DNA from: Candidatus Gemmiger stercoravium
GTDB taxonomy: Bacteria; Bacillota; Clostridia; Oscillospirales; Ruminococcaceae
DNA length: 64,000 bases
Assembly: GCA_019119835.1 (NCBI GenBank)
Contig: DWWE01000110.1
Location: forward strand, 1-64,000
Reading direction: 5' to 3'
Translations under genes and position numbers: made by a program
Part shown: piece after piece, positions 35,111-43,710 of the stretch
How the letters are laid out: the number at the start of each line of letters is the position of its first letter
Position numbering within the stretch: position 1 is the first letter of the stretch
The notes under the pieces: model-generated
What the model saw: only the letters and a program-made list of their open reading frames with translations
Database searches by the model: none
What the model was told of the DNA's origin: nothing

Positions 35111-37168
35111 ATGACCAAACGCCGCCGGACCCGCCGGGCTGCCCCGGTGCATACGGTACTGCCGATGCTGGACCGGCATATCCGCCGCCGGGTCCGGGTG
35201 TTTGCCGGCGCGGTGGCCGCGCTGTGCTTTGGGGGGCTGCTGCTGCGGCTGTGGGTGCTGCAGGTGCTGGACCCCGGCGGCTATGCGGCCCGGGCGGCGG
35301 ACCAGCAGCTGCGGGACACCGTTTTGCCGGCGGCCCGGGGCGAGATCCTCTCGTCCGACGGCACCCTGCTGGCGGCCAGCGAGACCTGCTGGACCATCCG
35401 CGCCGCCCCGCGGGAACTGGACGACGCCCTGGTGGAGCGGACCGCACAGGCGATGAGCGAGATCCTGGATCTGGACGAGGCCGAGACGCTGGAAAAGTTT
35501 TCGCAGCGCAGCTCCAACGACTGCCTGCTGCGCCGGCGGGTGGACCGGCAGACCGCCGAGGCGGTCCGGTCCTGGTGCCGGGAAAACGGGGCCGAGGGCA
35601 TCCAGATCCGCCAGGATACCCGCCGCGTCTACCCGGAAGGGGACTTCATGGGCTGCCTGCTGGGCTTTACCGATGTGGACAACGCCGGCCTGTGGGGGCT
35701 GGAACTGGAATATGACGAGACGCTGACCGGCCGCAACGGGCGGGTACTGACTGCCAAAAACGCCTGGGGGTATGACATGCCCCAACACTACAGCACCCTG
35801 GTGGAAGCGGTGCCCGGCAACCAGCTGACCCTGACCATCGACGCCAACATCCAGCACATGCTGGAAAGCGCGGTGGCGGCGGCGGTCACCGAACACCAGG
35901 TGGCCGGCCGGGCGGTGGGGATCGTGATGGATGTGCAGACCGGGGCGATCCTGGCCATGACCACCCAGCCGGACTACGACCCCAATCAACCCCGGCTGCT
36001 GGTGAATGAGGCGCTGCGCGCCCAGGTGGATTCCCTCACCGGCGAGCAGCGCACCGAGGCCCTGCAGGCCGCCCAGCAGGCCCAGTGGCGCAACAAGGCC
36101 ATCAGCGACCTGTATGAGCCCGGCAGCGTCTTCAAGCTCATCACCTGCGCGGCGGCGCTGGATGCGGGGGCGGTCACGCCGGACAGCCAGTTCGTCTGTG
36201 CGGGCAAGATCAGTGTGGCCGGCACCCGCTTCCGCTGCGCCAACGGCCATATACACGGGCTGGAAACGCTGGCCCAGGGGCTGGCGGCCTCCTGCAACCC
36301 CTGCTTCATCCAGGTGGGGGCGCGGCTGGGCAAACAGGCGTTCTGCGATTACTTTGCGGCGTTCGGCCTGCGAGAAGCCACTGGCATCGACCTGCCGGGC
36401 GAGATCCGCCGCAGCGAGTACTATACGGCGGACGCCATGGGCCCGGTGGAGCTGGCCAGCTGTTCCTTCGGGCAGAGCAGCAAGGTCAGCTACCTGCAGA
36501 TGATCACGGCGGTGGCGGCGGTGGTCAACGGCGGGCGGCTGATGCAGCCCTATGTGGTGGAGCGCATCACCGCGCCGGACGGCCAGGTGCTTCACCAGGC
36601 CGAGCCGACGGTGCGGCGGCAGGTCATCAGCGACCAGACCTCGCAGACCATGCGCAGTCTGATGGAGGGGGTCGTGACCGGGGGCACCGGCAAAAACGGA
36701 GCGGTGGCCGGCTACCGGGTGGGCGGCAAGACCGGCACCAGTCAGAAGCTGGACAGCGACGACCCCGCCGCCCGCATCGCCAGCTTTGTGGCGGTGGCGC
36801 CCATCGATGCGCCGCGCATCGCCGTGCTGGTCTGCCTGGATGAGCCCCACAGCTGGACCACCAGCGGCGGCGCACTGGCCGGGCCGGTCTGCGCCCAGGT
36901 GCTGGAACAGGCGCTGCCCTACCTGGGGGTCGAACCCTCCTACACCCCCGAAGAACAGGAAAAACTGTTCGCCGCCGTGCCGGATGTGACCGGCTGGCGT
37001 ACCGCCGCCGCAGCCATGAAGCTGCAGGAGTTCGGGTTGGAAGCCGCGCTGGTGGGGGAAGGGGATCGGGTGACCTCCCAGTATCCGGCGGCCGGCATCA
37101 CAGCCCGTCGGGGGTCGTCCATCACGCTGGACACAACCGGCAGCTACGACGCGGCGATGGACCAGTGA
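35111..37168 (+). CDS. Class B penicillin-binding protein with PASTA domain (SpoVD/FtsI-like)
   Basis: Peptidoglycan DD-transpeptidase, 685 residues. Basic N-terminus, one helix (about 31-52), dimerisation domain (RGEILSSDGTLLAAS; LGFTDVDNAGLWGLELEYDETLTG), transpeptidase domain with SxxK in YEPGSVFKLIT, SxN in ASCNP and KTG in VGGKTGTSQ. One PASTA-type domain lies near 620-670 (VPDVTGWRTAAAAMKLQEFGL). Resembles SpoVD or FtsI; no ftsL, mraY or spore genes adjoin it, so division or other wall synthesis is open. RBS GAGAGGGGGG. Confidence 0.92.
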   Translation: MTKRRRTRRAAPVHTVLPMLDRHIRRRVRVFAGAVAALCFGGLLLRLWVLQVLDPGGYAARAADQQLRDTVLPAARGEILSSDGTLLAASETCWTIRAAPRELDDALVERTAQAMSEILDLDEAETLEKFSQRSSNDCLLRRRVDRQTAEAVRSWCRENGAEGIQIRQDTRRVYPEGDFMGCLLGFTDVDNAGLWGLELEYDETLTGRNGRVLTAKNAWGYDMPQHYSTLVEAVPGNQLTLTIDANIQHMLESAVAAAVTEHQVAGRAVGIVMDVQTGAILAMTTQPDYDPNQPRLLVNEALRAQVDSLTGEQRTEALQAAQQAQWRNKAISDLYEPGSVFKLITCAAALDAGAVTPDSQFVCAGKISVAGTRFRCANGHIHGLETLAQGLAASCNPCFIQVGARLGKQAFCDYFAAFGLREATGIDLPGEIRRSEYYTADAMGPVELASCSFGQSSKVSYLQMITAVAAVVNGGRLMQPYVVERITAPDGQVLHQAEPTVRRQVISDQTSQTMRSLMEGVVTGGTGKNGAVAGYRVGGKTGTSQKLDSDDPAARIASFVAVAPIDAPRIAVLVCLDEPHSWTTSGGALAGPVCAQVLEQALPYLGVEPSYTPEEQEKLFAAVPDVTGWRTAAAAMKLQEFGLEAALVGEGDRVTSQYPAAGITARRGSSITLDTTGSYDAAMDQ

Positions 37169-37174
37169 ACCAAG

Positions 37175-37226
37175 ACGGCCGCCCGGCCCTGCGTGAAAAG
37201 CGCGGGGCCGGGCGGCCGTTCTGTTT
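37175..37226 (+). terminator. Terminator after the PASTA PBP
   Basis: A 15-bp stem ACGGCCGCCCGGCCC with 15-nt loop, then TTCTGTTT. Confidence 0.8.
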
Positions 37227-37306
37227 CGGCGGGGAAGTTCATTCTTCTGCCATACCTTTTTAATATTTATCCAACAAAGCCGCGGTATGATACAGCCAAA
37301 GCTCTT

Positions 37307-37867
37307 TCAGATCCCCTCCAGCGCCAGGCGCTGGATCAGGGCGGCCAGGTCGCGGGCGCTCTTTTTCATGCCGCCCTGCACCCACACCCGGAACACTTCG
37401 GTGATGCCGGAAACCAGGAAGGCGTTGATATACGGGTAATCCTCCGGCTTCTGTTCGCTGTGCATTGGCAGCCATTCGGTGTACAGCATCTCGCTGATCA
37501 GCTCCTTGAGCTTGTCCAGCAGTTCGGGGTTGCCGTTCTGCTGCAGAAAGGGCAGGAAATCGGCATGCCGGGCAAAGGCGGAAAACGCCTCGTAGATCAC
37601 CGGGAAAGGATTGTCCTTCAGTTCCTGCGGCGGATATTTGCGGATCACGGCGTCCAGTTCCCCCACCAGCTCCTGCACGATGGAATCCAGCAGCTCCTGG
37701 GTGTCCCGGTAATGCAGGTAGAAGGTGCCCCGGTTGATGCGCGCCAGCCGGCACAGCTGGGTCACCGTGATCTCCTTGGCGCTGTGGTCCCGCAGCAATT
37801 CCAGGTAGGCGTGGCGGATGCTCTCCCGCGTTTTGATGACCCGCAGATCGTTTTTCGCCTCAGCCAT
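37307..37867 (-). CDS. TetR-family regulator of the adjacent ABC transporter
   Basis: 186 residues. The N-terminal HTH is TRESIRHAYLELLRDHSAKEITVTQLCRLARINRGTFYLHYRDTQELLD, a clear TetR recognition helix. The C-terminal helical domain (about 60-186) would bind a ligand and resembles TetR_C_33-type regulators in Firmicutes (FLVSGITEVFRVWVQGG). It is divergent from the ABC gene, with two matched palindromes in between, so it almost certainly represses itself and the transporter. The inducer is unknown. Confidence 0.9.
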   Translation of the reverse strand: MAEAKNDLRVIKTRESIRHAYLELLRDHSAKEITVTQLCRLARINRGTFYLHYRDTQELLDSIVQELVGELDAVIRKYPPQELKDNPFPVIYEAFSAFARHADFLPFLQQNGNPELLDKLKELISEMLYTEWLPMHSEQKPEDYPYINAFLVSGITEVFRVWVQGGMKKSARDLAALIQRLALEGI

Positions 37868-37934
37868 AAACGGCTCCTTCCCGGCCGGCGGTCCGGCCTG
37901 AATTTGTTAATTTTTTGTGGGTTATTCGACAGGC

Positions 37935-38039
37935 AATGAACAACTGTTGATTATCCAACGTTACGCTGAATATTAACGATTGAGATTGCCCTTTTTTTCA
38001 TTATAATGAAAGAAGAAAGAAAATCAACACCTGTTCATT
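37935..38039. promoter_or_regulatory. Twin 18-bp TetR operators flanking the ABC promoter
   Basis: Operator 1 AATGAACAACTGTTGATT (37935-37952) and operator 2 AATCAACACCTGTTCATT (38022-38039) are each imperfect palindromes (AATsAACA-nn-TGTTsATT) and are 18/20 inverted copies of one another with flanks. Between them lies TTGAGA, 16 nt, TATAAT (37980-38007) for the plus strand. Operator 2 lies just after the expected start site, operator 1 near a GATAAT that may be the tetR -10. Confidence 0.8.
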
Positions 38040-38095
38040 GCATCGGCCGGCCGATGTGTTCTCTATATAATAAAAAAGTATAAAAGGAGCCTCCC

Positions 38096-38809
38096 ATGTC
38101 CAAACCGACGGACTTTGTCACCTTTGACAATGTGTGCAAGTATTATCAGATGGGCGATACCCGCATCGCAGCGGCTGACCATGTCTCTTTCACGATAGAA
38201 AAAGGGGAGTTCTGCGTGATCCTCGGGCCTTCCGGCGCCGGCAAGACCACCGTGCTGAACATGCTCGGCGGGATGGATACCTGCGACGAAGGACACATCT
38301 GGCTGGACGGCCAGGAGGTCAGCGCCTTCAACCAGAAGCAGCTGACCCAGTACAGGCGGTACGACGTGGGGTTTGTGTTCCAGTTTTACAACCTGGTGCA
38401 GAATCTGACGGCGCGGGAGAATGTGGAGCTGGCTTCCGAGATCTGCCGAGACCCGCTGGACGCCGACCTGGTCCTGGAGGAAGTGGGGCTGGCGCACCGG
38501 CGCAACAATTTCCCGGCCCAGCTTTCCGGCGGCGAGCAGCAGCGGGTCTCCATCGCCCGGGCGCTGGCCAAAAATCCCAAGATCCTGCTGTGCGACGAGC
38601 CCACCGGCGCACTGGACTACAAGACCGGCAAGCAGGTGCTGGCGCTGCTGCAGGCCACCTGCCGGCAAAAAGGGCGCACCGTCATCGTGATCACCCACAA
38701 CAGTGCGCTGGCCGCCATGGCTGACCGGGTCATCCGCATCAACAGCGGGCGGGTGGTGGATATGCAGTGCAACCCGGCGCCGACCCCGGTCGAAAGGATC
38801 GAATGGTGA
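38096..38809 (+). CDS. ABC transporter ATP-binding protein (MacB/LolD-type)
   Basis: 237-residue ATPase: Walker [18 protein letters not shown]-loop [17 protein letters not shown], signature [15 protein letters not shown], Walker [13 protein letters not shown] and switch His in VITHNSA. The FQFYNL and TARENV blocks are typical for type VII (MacB/FtsX) exporters. Its stop overlaps the start of the giant permease (TGATG), so they are made together and probably form one mechanotransmission-type complex. RBS AAGGAG. Confidence 0.95.
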   Translation: MSKPTDFVTFDNVCKYYQMGDTRIAAADHVSFTIEKGEFCVILGPSGAGKTTVLNMLGGMDTCDEGHIWLDGQEVSAFNQKQLTQYRRYDVGFVFQFYNLVQNLTARENVELASEICRDPLDADLVLEEVGLAHRRNNFPAQLSGGEQQRVSIARALAKNPKILLCDEPTGALDYKTGKQVLALLQATCRQKGRTVIVITHNSALAAMADRVIRINSGRVVDMQCNPAPTPVERIEW

Positions 38810-41800
38810 TGAACAAGACCTACAGGAAAAATATAGTGCGCACCCTGGCCAGCAGCCGGGGGCGTTTCCTTGCCATCTTTTCCATCGTGGCGCTGGGCGT
38901 CGGCTTCTTGGCCGGGCTCGTGTCCACCACACCGGACATGCGCCAGTCGGTGGAAACCTACCTGGACGGCGCCGGACTGTATGACATCCGCATCATCGGC
39001 ACCTTGGGGCTGACCCAGGACGATGTACAGGCCCTGCAGGCGGTGGAGGGGGTCCAGGCGGTGCAGCCGGCCTACTCGGCCGACCTGCTGGTGGACACCC
39101 CCGCCGCCGACAGCGCGGTGGCCCGGGTACACAGCCTGCCCGCCGGCGAAGACGGCGACCCGGAAGGCGCAGAGGTGATCAACAGCCTGCAGCTGGAATC
39201 CGGCCGCTGGCCGGAGACTTCCGGCGAATGCGTGGTAGAAGCCGGCGCCGGCGACTTGGCCAAAGGGCTGGCGGTGGGCGATGTGATCGAGGTGCCCGCC
39301 GCCGACAATGAGGATCTGTCGGACAAGCTGGCGGTCACCCGCTTCACAGTGGTGGGGACGGTCCACGATTCGACCTACTTTTCCTTTGAGCGGGAACCCG
39401 CCAGCGTCGGAAGCGGCGCGGTCGAGACCATCTTCTACATTCTGCCGGAGGATTTCTCCTACGAATCCTACACCGAGATCTATCTCAGTGTGGCCGGGGC
39501 CCGGGAACTGGACAGCCTCGGGGATCGCTACGACCAGACCGTGGCGGCGGTGACCGACGCGGTGGACGGCATCGCCGGGGCCCGCAGCCAGGCGCGGTAC
39601 GAGGAGCTGACCTCGGAAGCCCGACAGGAGATCGACGACGCCTGGGCCGAATACTATGACGCCGAGGACGAAGCCCGCACCGAGCTGGCCGACGCGGCGC
39701 AGGAACTGGCGGACGGCCGGGAGGCCCTGGCCGACGGGGAGCAGGAGATCGCAGACGGCGAGCAGGAATACCAGGACGGCCTGGCCGAACTGGCCGACTA
39801 CCAGCAGCAGCTGGCCGACGGCGAGGCGGCCCTGAATGCCGGGGAAGCGGAGTTGGCCCAGGGACAGGCCGAATGGGAGGAAGGCTGGCAGCAGATCCTG
39901 GACGGCGAAGGCCAGCTGGCCGCCGGCAAGGAAAAGCTGGATCAGGCCCAGGCCCAGTATGACGCCGGCGTGGCTGCCTATGAGGAGGCGCTGGCCCGGA
40001 TCGAGTCCGGCGAAGCGGAACTGGAAGCCGGCCGCGCCGTGCTGGAAGAATCCCAGCAGCAGTATGAGGACGGGCTGGCCCAGTGGCAGCAGGGCAAGGA
40101 ACAGCTGGATCATCTGCGCCAGCTGCAGCAGGGTGAAGCCGCCTATCAGGCCGGCATTGCCCAGCTGGCGCAGCGCATCAACGAGGCGGGGCTGGGCGTT
40201 TCGGTCACCGAGGACCAGCTGGCCGACCTGATCCAGCAGCTGGCCGACCGGGGCGAATTCCCCACCCAGGAAGAACTGCTGCAGATCATTCTGGACTGGC
40301 TCGGCGGGATCTCCGGCGGCCAGACCGGCGCCGAGGCGGCAGTGGCCCGGGTGATGCAGGCGGCAGACCAGCTGGAACTGGCGTCCGCCGCCCGGCAGCC
40401 GGCCTCCCCCGAGACGGCCGCCCTGTCGCTCGTACCTGCCGAGCAGCTGCAGCAGGCGCAGGCGGAGGGCTCCGCCAGCGAACTGTGGGGGCAGATCCTG
40501 GAGGAGCTGGAAGGGCTGAAGGATCAGGTCCCCGAAGATCTGCAGGAGGAGTACCAGGCCCTTCTGGACGCGCTGAAGGACCTGGAAAACCAGACCGAAC
40601 TGACCGACCGGCTGCAGCAGCTGTATGAGGGGATCCGCCAGCTGGTGGAGGCCCGCCAGCAGCTGGACGCCGGCATCCAGGCCATCATCGACGCCTACGC
40701 TCAGATGGGGCAGGAACTGACGGAGGAACAGGCCCGGGAACTGTTCTCGGAGGAGAGCCTGACCGCACTGCAGACCCAGCTGGATGCGGCCGAGCAGGAA
40801 CTGAACGACGGCAAGGCCCAACTGGATGGCGGCTGGGCCGAATATGAGGCCGGCGCCGCCGAGCTGGCGGAAGGCCGGCGCCTGCTGGAAGAGAACGCAG
40901 GGGTGCTGGAAAGCGCCCGGGCCCAGCTGCAGGCCGGCTGGGATCAGTATGAGGAGCAGGGCACCGCCTTCTACGACGGGCGCAACCAGCTGCTGTCCGC
41001 CAAGAAAACGCTGGACGACGGCTGGGCGGTCCTGGCGGACAAAAAGCTGGAACTGCAGGACGCCAAACAGCAGATCGCCGACGCCCAGGCCACGCTGGAC
41101 GACGCCCGCGCCGAACTGGAGGACGCCCGCCAGACCATTGCGGAAAAGACCCAGGAGCTGCGCGACGGGGAGATCGAGTATGAGGACGCCAAGGCCAAAG
41201 CCGAACAGGAACTGGCCGACGCCCGCGCCGAGATCGAGGACGCCGAAACCCAGCTGGCCGATATGGAGACAGGGGAGTGGTATGTCTGGGACCGCAGCCG
41301 CAACGTGAGCTTTGCCTCCTTTGACTCCAACTCCACCAAACTGGCCGCGCTGGCCAAGGTCTTCCCGGTGTTCTTCTTCCTGGTGGCGGCGCTGGTGGTC
41401 TCCACCACCATGACCCGCATGGTGGAGGAAGAGCGGCTGCAGATCGGCACCATGAAGGCGCTGGGCTATACCAAGAACGCCATCATGCAGAAGTATCTGC
41501 TCTATGCGCTGACCGCAGCGGCCGCCGGCGCCCTGTTCGGGCTGTGCGCGGGATTCTTTGTTTTCCCGCGGGTCATCTGGACCGCTTACCAGATGATGTA
41601 CTGGACCCCCACCTTCTACACCCCCTGGCGGTGGGACATCTGTGTGCTGTCCGCCGGCTCGCTGCTGCTCTGCACCCTGGCGGCCACCTGGTCGGCCTGC
41701 CGGGCCACGCTGCACGAGACCCCGGCCGCCCTGATGCGCCCCCGCGCCCCCAAGGCCGGCAAACGGATCCTGCTGGAGCGGGTGGGCTTTTTGTGGCGGC

Positions 41801-42957
41801 GGATGCCCTTCACCTACAAGGTCACCTGCCGCAACCTGCTGCGCTACAAAAAGCGCTTCTGGATGACCGTGATCGGGGTGGCCGGCTGCACGGCGCTGCT
41901 GGTCACCGGCTTCGGCATCTCGGACTCCCTCAACAGCATCGCCACCAAGCAGTTCGGCGAGATTTACAACTACGACCTGCTCACCGCCGTCACCGACCCC
42001 GAGTATACCCAGCAGGGGCCTGTCTACGACATCCTGTTCGGCGGTGAGGATGACGGCGCGGTGGATGCCTCCATGACCGTCTACACCAAGCAGGTGGAGC
42101 AGGAACTGGAGGATGGCGGCACCCTGGATTTCTATTTCATGATCCCGCAGGATGTGGAGGGCTTCGGCGATTTTGCCGACCTGCACAACCGGCAGACCGG
42201 CCAGCCCACCCCGCTGCAGCAGGAAGAGGTCGTCCTGACCGAAAAGATGGCCTCCACCCTGGGGGTCCAGGTGGGGGATACCGTCACGCTGGACGACGGG
42301 GACGGCAATCTGGCCACCTTCCAGGTCAGCGGCATCTGTGAGCACTACGTCTACAACTATGTCTACATGAGCGCCGCCAGCTACACTGAGGGCTTTGGCG
42401 CCGAACCGGAATGGAATGCGGTGATGACCCGCCTGACCGACGACAGCGAGGCGGCCCGCAGCGAACTTTCGGCCCGGCTGCTGGAACTGGACGAGGTGGG
42501 CAGCCTGAGCTTCACCGCCGATACCGAGGCGATGGTGCTCAACATGCTGGAATCCATCGACGCGGTGGTGGTGCTGATCATCGTCTGCGCGGCCAGCCTG
42601 GCCTTTGTGGTGCTTTATAACCTCACCAACATCAACATCGCCGAACGGGTCAAGGAGATCGCCACCATCAAGGTGCTGGGCTTCTATGACCGGGAGGTGG
42701 ATGCCTACGTCAACCGGGAAAGCGTGGCCCTGACCCTGATCGGCGCGCTGTTCGGGCTGGCCGGCGGCGTCGCACTGCACCGGTTCGTCATCCTGACGGT
42801 GGAGGTGGACGCCGTGATGTTCGGCCGCAGCATCCAGCCGCTGAGCTTTGTCTACGCCCTGGCGCTGACCATCCTGTTCAGCACGGTGGTCAACCTGGTC
42901 ATGGGCCGCCGCCTCAAACACATCTCGATGGTGGAGAGCATGAAGGCGCCGGAATGA
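38809..42957 (+). CDS. Giant FtsX-like ABC permease with long extracytoplasmic coiled coil
   Basis: 1382 residues. One N-terminal helix (about 17-38, RFLAIFSIVALGVGFLAGL), an extracytoplasmic domain, then roughly residues 265-820 of charged heptad-like repeats built on ADG/DGE modules (ELADGREALADGEQEIADGE), then an FtsX core (PVFFFLVAALVVSTTMTRMVEEERLQIGTMKALGYT), a second periplasmic-type domain and final FtsX helices (AASLAFVVLYNLTNINIAERVKEIATIKVLGF). Start ATG 38809 overlaps the ATPase stop; ATG 38803 is also possible. Such fusions are known in Firmicutes; the substrate is unknown. Confidence 0.92.
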   Translation: MNKTYRKNIVRTLASSRGRFLAIFSIVALGVGFLAGLVSTTPDMRQSVETYLDGAGLYDIRIIGTLGLTQDDVQALQAVEGVQAVQPAYSADLLVDTPAADSAVARVHSLPAGEDGDPEGAEVINSLQLESGRWPETSGECVVEAGAGDLAKGLAVGDVIEVPAADNEDLSDKLAVTRFTVVGTVHDSTYFSFEREPASVGSGAVETIFYILPEDFSYESYTEIYLSVAGARELDSLGDRYDQTVAAVTDAVDGIAGARSQARYEELTSEARQEIDDAWAEYYDAEDEARTELADAAQELADGREALADGEQEIADGEQEYQDGLAELADYQQQLADGEAALNAGEAELAQGQAEWEEGWQQILDGEGQLAAGKEKLDQAQAQYDAGVAAYEEALARIESGEAELEAGRAVLEESQQQYEDGLAQWQQGKEQLDHLRQLQQGEAAYQAGIAQLAQRINEAGLGVSVTEDQLADLIQQLADRGEFPTQEELLQIILDWLGGISGGQTGAEAAVARVMQAADQLELASAARQPASPETAALSLVPAEQLQQAQAEGSASELWGQILEELEGLKDQVPEDLQEEYQALLDALKDLENQTELTDRLQQLYEGIRQLVEARQQLDAGIQAIIDAYAQMGQELTEEQARELFSEESLTALQTQLDAAEQELNDGKAQLDGGWAEYEAGAAELAEGRRLLEENAGVLESARAQLQAGWDQYEEQGTAFYDGRNQLLSAKKTLDDGWAVLADKKLELQDAKQQIADAQATLDDARAELEDARQTIAEKTQELRDGEIEYEDAKAKAEQELADARAEIEDAETQLADMETGEWYVWDRSRNVSFASFDSNSTKLAALAKVFPVFFFLVAALVVSTTMTRMVEEERLQIGTMKALGYTKNAIMQKYLLYALTAAAAGALFGLCAGFFVFPRVIWTAYQMMYWTPTFYTPWRWDICVLSAGSLLLCTLAATWSACRATLHETPAALMRPRAPKAGKRILLERVGFLWRRMPFTYKVTCRNLLRYKKRFWMTVIGVAGCTALLVTGFGISDSLNSIATKQFGEIYNYDLLTAVTDPEYTQQGPVYDILFGGEDDGAVDASMTVYTKQVEQELEDGGTLDFYFMIPQDVEGFGDFADLHNRQTGQPTPLQQEEVVLTEKMASTLGVQVGDTVTLDDGDGNLATFQVSGICEHYVYNYVYMSAASYTEGFGAEPEWNAVMTRLTDDSEAARSELSARLLELDEVGSLSFTADTEAMVLNMLESIDAVVVLIIVCAASLAFVVLYNLTNINIAERVKEIATIKVLGFYDREVDAYVNRESVALTLIGALFGLAGGVALHRFVILTVEVDAVMFGRSIQPLSFVYALALTILFSTVVNLVMGRRLKHISMVESMKAPE

Positions 42958-42985
42958 TCCCCCGCGCCGCCGCCCAAGCCCCTTG

Positions 42986-43027
42986 AGCGCCCCGCGCAGC
43001 CCCTGCGGCCTGCGCGGGGCGCTTTGT
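42986..43027 (+). terminator. Terminator after the giant permease
   Basis: A 14-bp stem AGCGCCCCGCGCAG/CTGCGCGGGGCGCT followed by TTGTG; U-tract short. Confidence 0.7.
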
Positions 43028-43062
43028 GCTGCGGCCGGACGATAATTTTCTTGCGGACCCCG

Positions 43063-43135
43063 TTGACAGTGGCGAAGCGGCTGTATATAATGAAACTGTA
43101 TGAGTTCGAACAATTTGACCGCGAACAGTTCGCGG
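43063..43135 (+). promoter_or_regulatory. marR-ABC promoter with downstream palindromic operator
   Basis: TTGACA, 17 nt, TATAAT (43063-43091). A perfect palindrome CCGCGAACAGTTCGCGG (43119-43135) lies about 20 nt after the expected start site, and TTCGAA precedes it. The position suits roadblock repression by the MarR protein encoded next. Confidence 0.82.
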
Positions 43136-43207
43136 ACGAACAGACGGGAGGGGCCGGGGCCGCTCCGCAAGGAGGTGAAGAGTACGAAGAAAGCCAGAGA
43201 TCTCAGT

Positions 43208-43699
43208 ATGCAAGATGCCGGCCGGCAGCTGACCTATACCTGCCACCAGATCAACAGTGCCCTGGACGCCTGCATCGCCGCCACGGTCAGCCCGGAACTG
43301 ACCGGAATGCGCGGTCTGGTACTGGGGTACATCGTGCGCACCGTTCGGGAAGGCCGGCCGCTGTATCAGCGGGATCTGGAGGAGAGCTTCCATGTCCGGC
43401 GCTCCAGCGTCACGGCGCTGCTCAAGGCGATGGAGCGGGCGGGCTTCATCACCCGCAGCGCGGTGGAGCAGGACGCCCGGCTCAAAAGTCTGGCCCCCAC
43501 CGCCAAGGGGCTTGCCTGCTTTGAACAGCTGGAACGCTGCATCCTCTCGTTCGAGCAGCAGCTGCGCGAGGACATCACCGCCGATGACCTCAGCGCACTG
43601 GTCAGCATCCTGCAGCGGATGACCCGAAACGCCGGCGAGGCCAAGGCCCGCCTGACAGGCCCGGCGCCGCTGACGCCGAATTCAACACATAAGGAGTGA
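43208..43699 (+). CDS. MarR-family transcriptional regulator
   Basis: About 163 residues from ATG 43208. Winged-helix core: RPLYQRDLEESFHVRRSSVTALLKAMERAGFITRSAVEQDARLKSLAPTAKG. It stands first in an operon with two ABC exporter subunits, a standard arrangement for drug-responsive repression. The start is uncertain: ATG 43100 would be at the transcript's first bases, GTG 43175 directly abuts AAGGAG, and ATG 43208 has no good site. The domain is complete in all versions. Ligand unknown. Confidence 0.85.
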   Translation: MQDAGRQLTYTCHQINSALDACIAATVSPELTGMRGLVLGYIVRTVREGRPLYQRDLEESFHVRRSSVTALLKAMERAGFITRSAVEQDARLKSLAPTAKGLACFEQLERCILSFEQQLREDITADDLSALVSILQRMTRNAGEAKARLTGPAPLTPNSTHKE

Positions 43700-43710
43700 A
43701 TGCAAACCGT

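Noticed and set aside
39700-41270. Repetitive DNA in the permease gene as possible CRISPR or VNTR
   Set aside because: Repeats are irregular and only at the protein level (ADG/DGE modules); no fixed repeat-spacer pattern.
38617-43170. Minus-strand ORF of 1517 aa
   Set aside because: Lies antisense to the giant permease; caused by GC-rich codons and repeats in the coiled coil. No RBS or domain.
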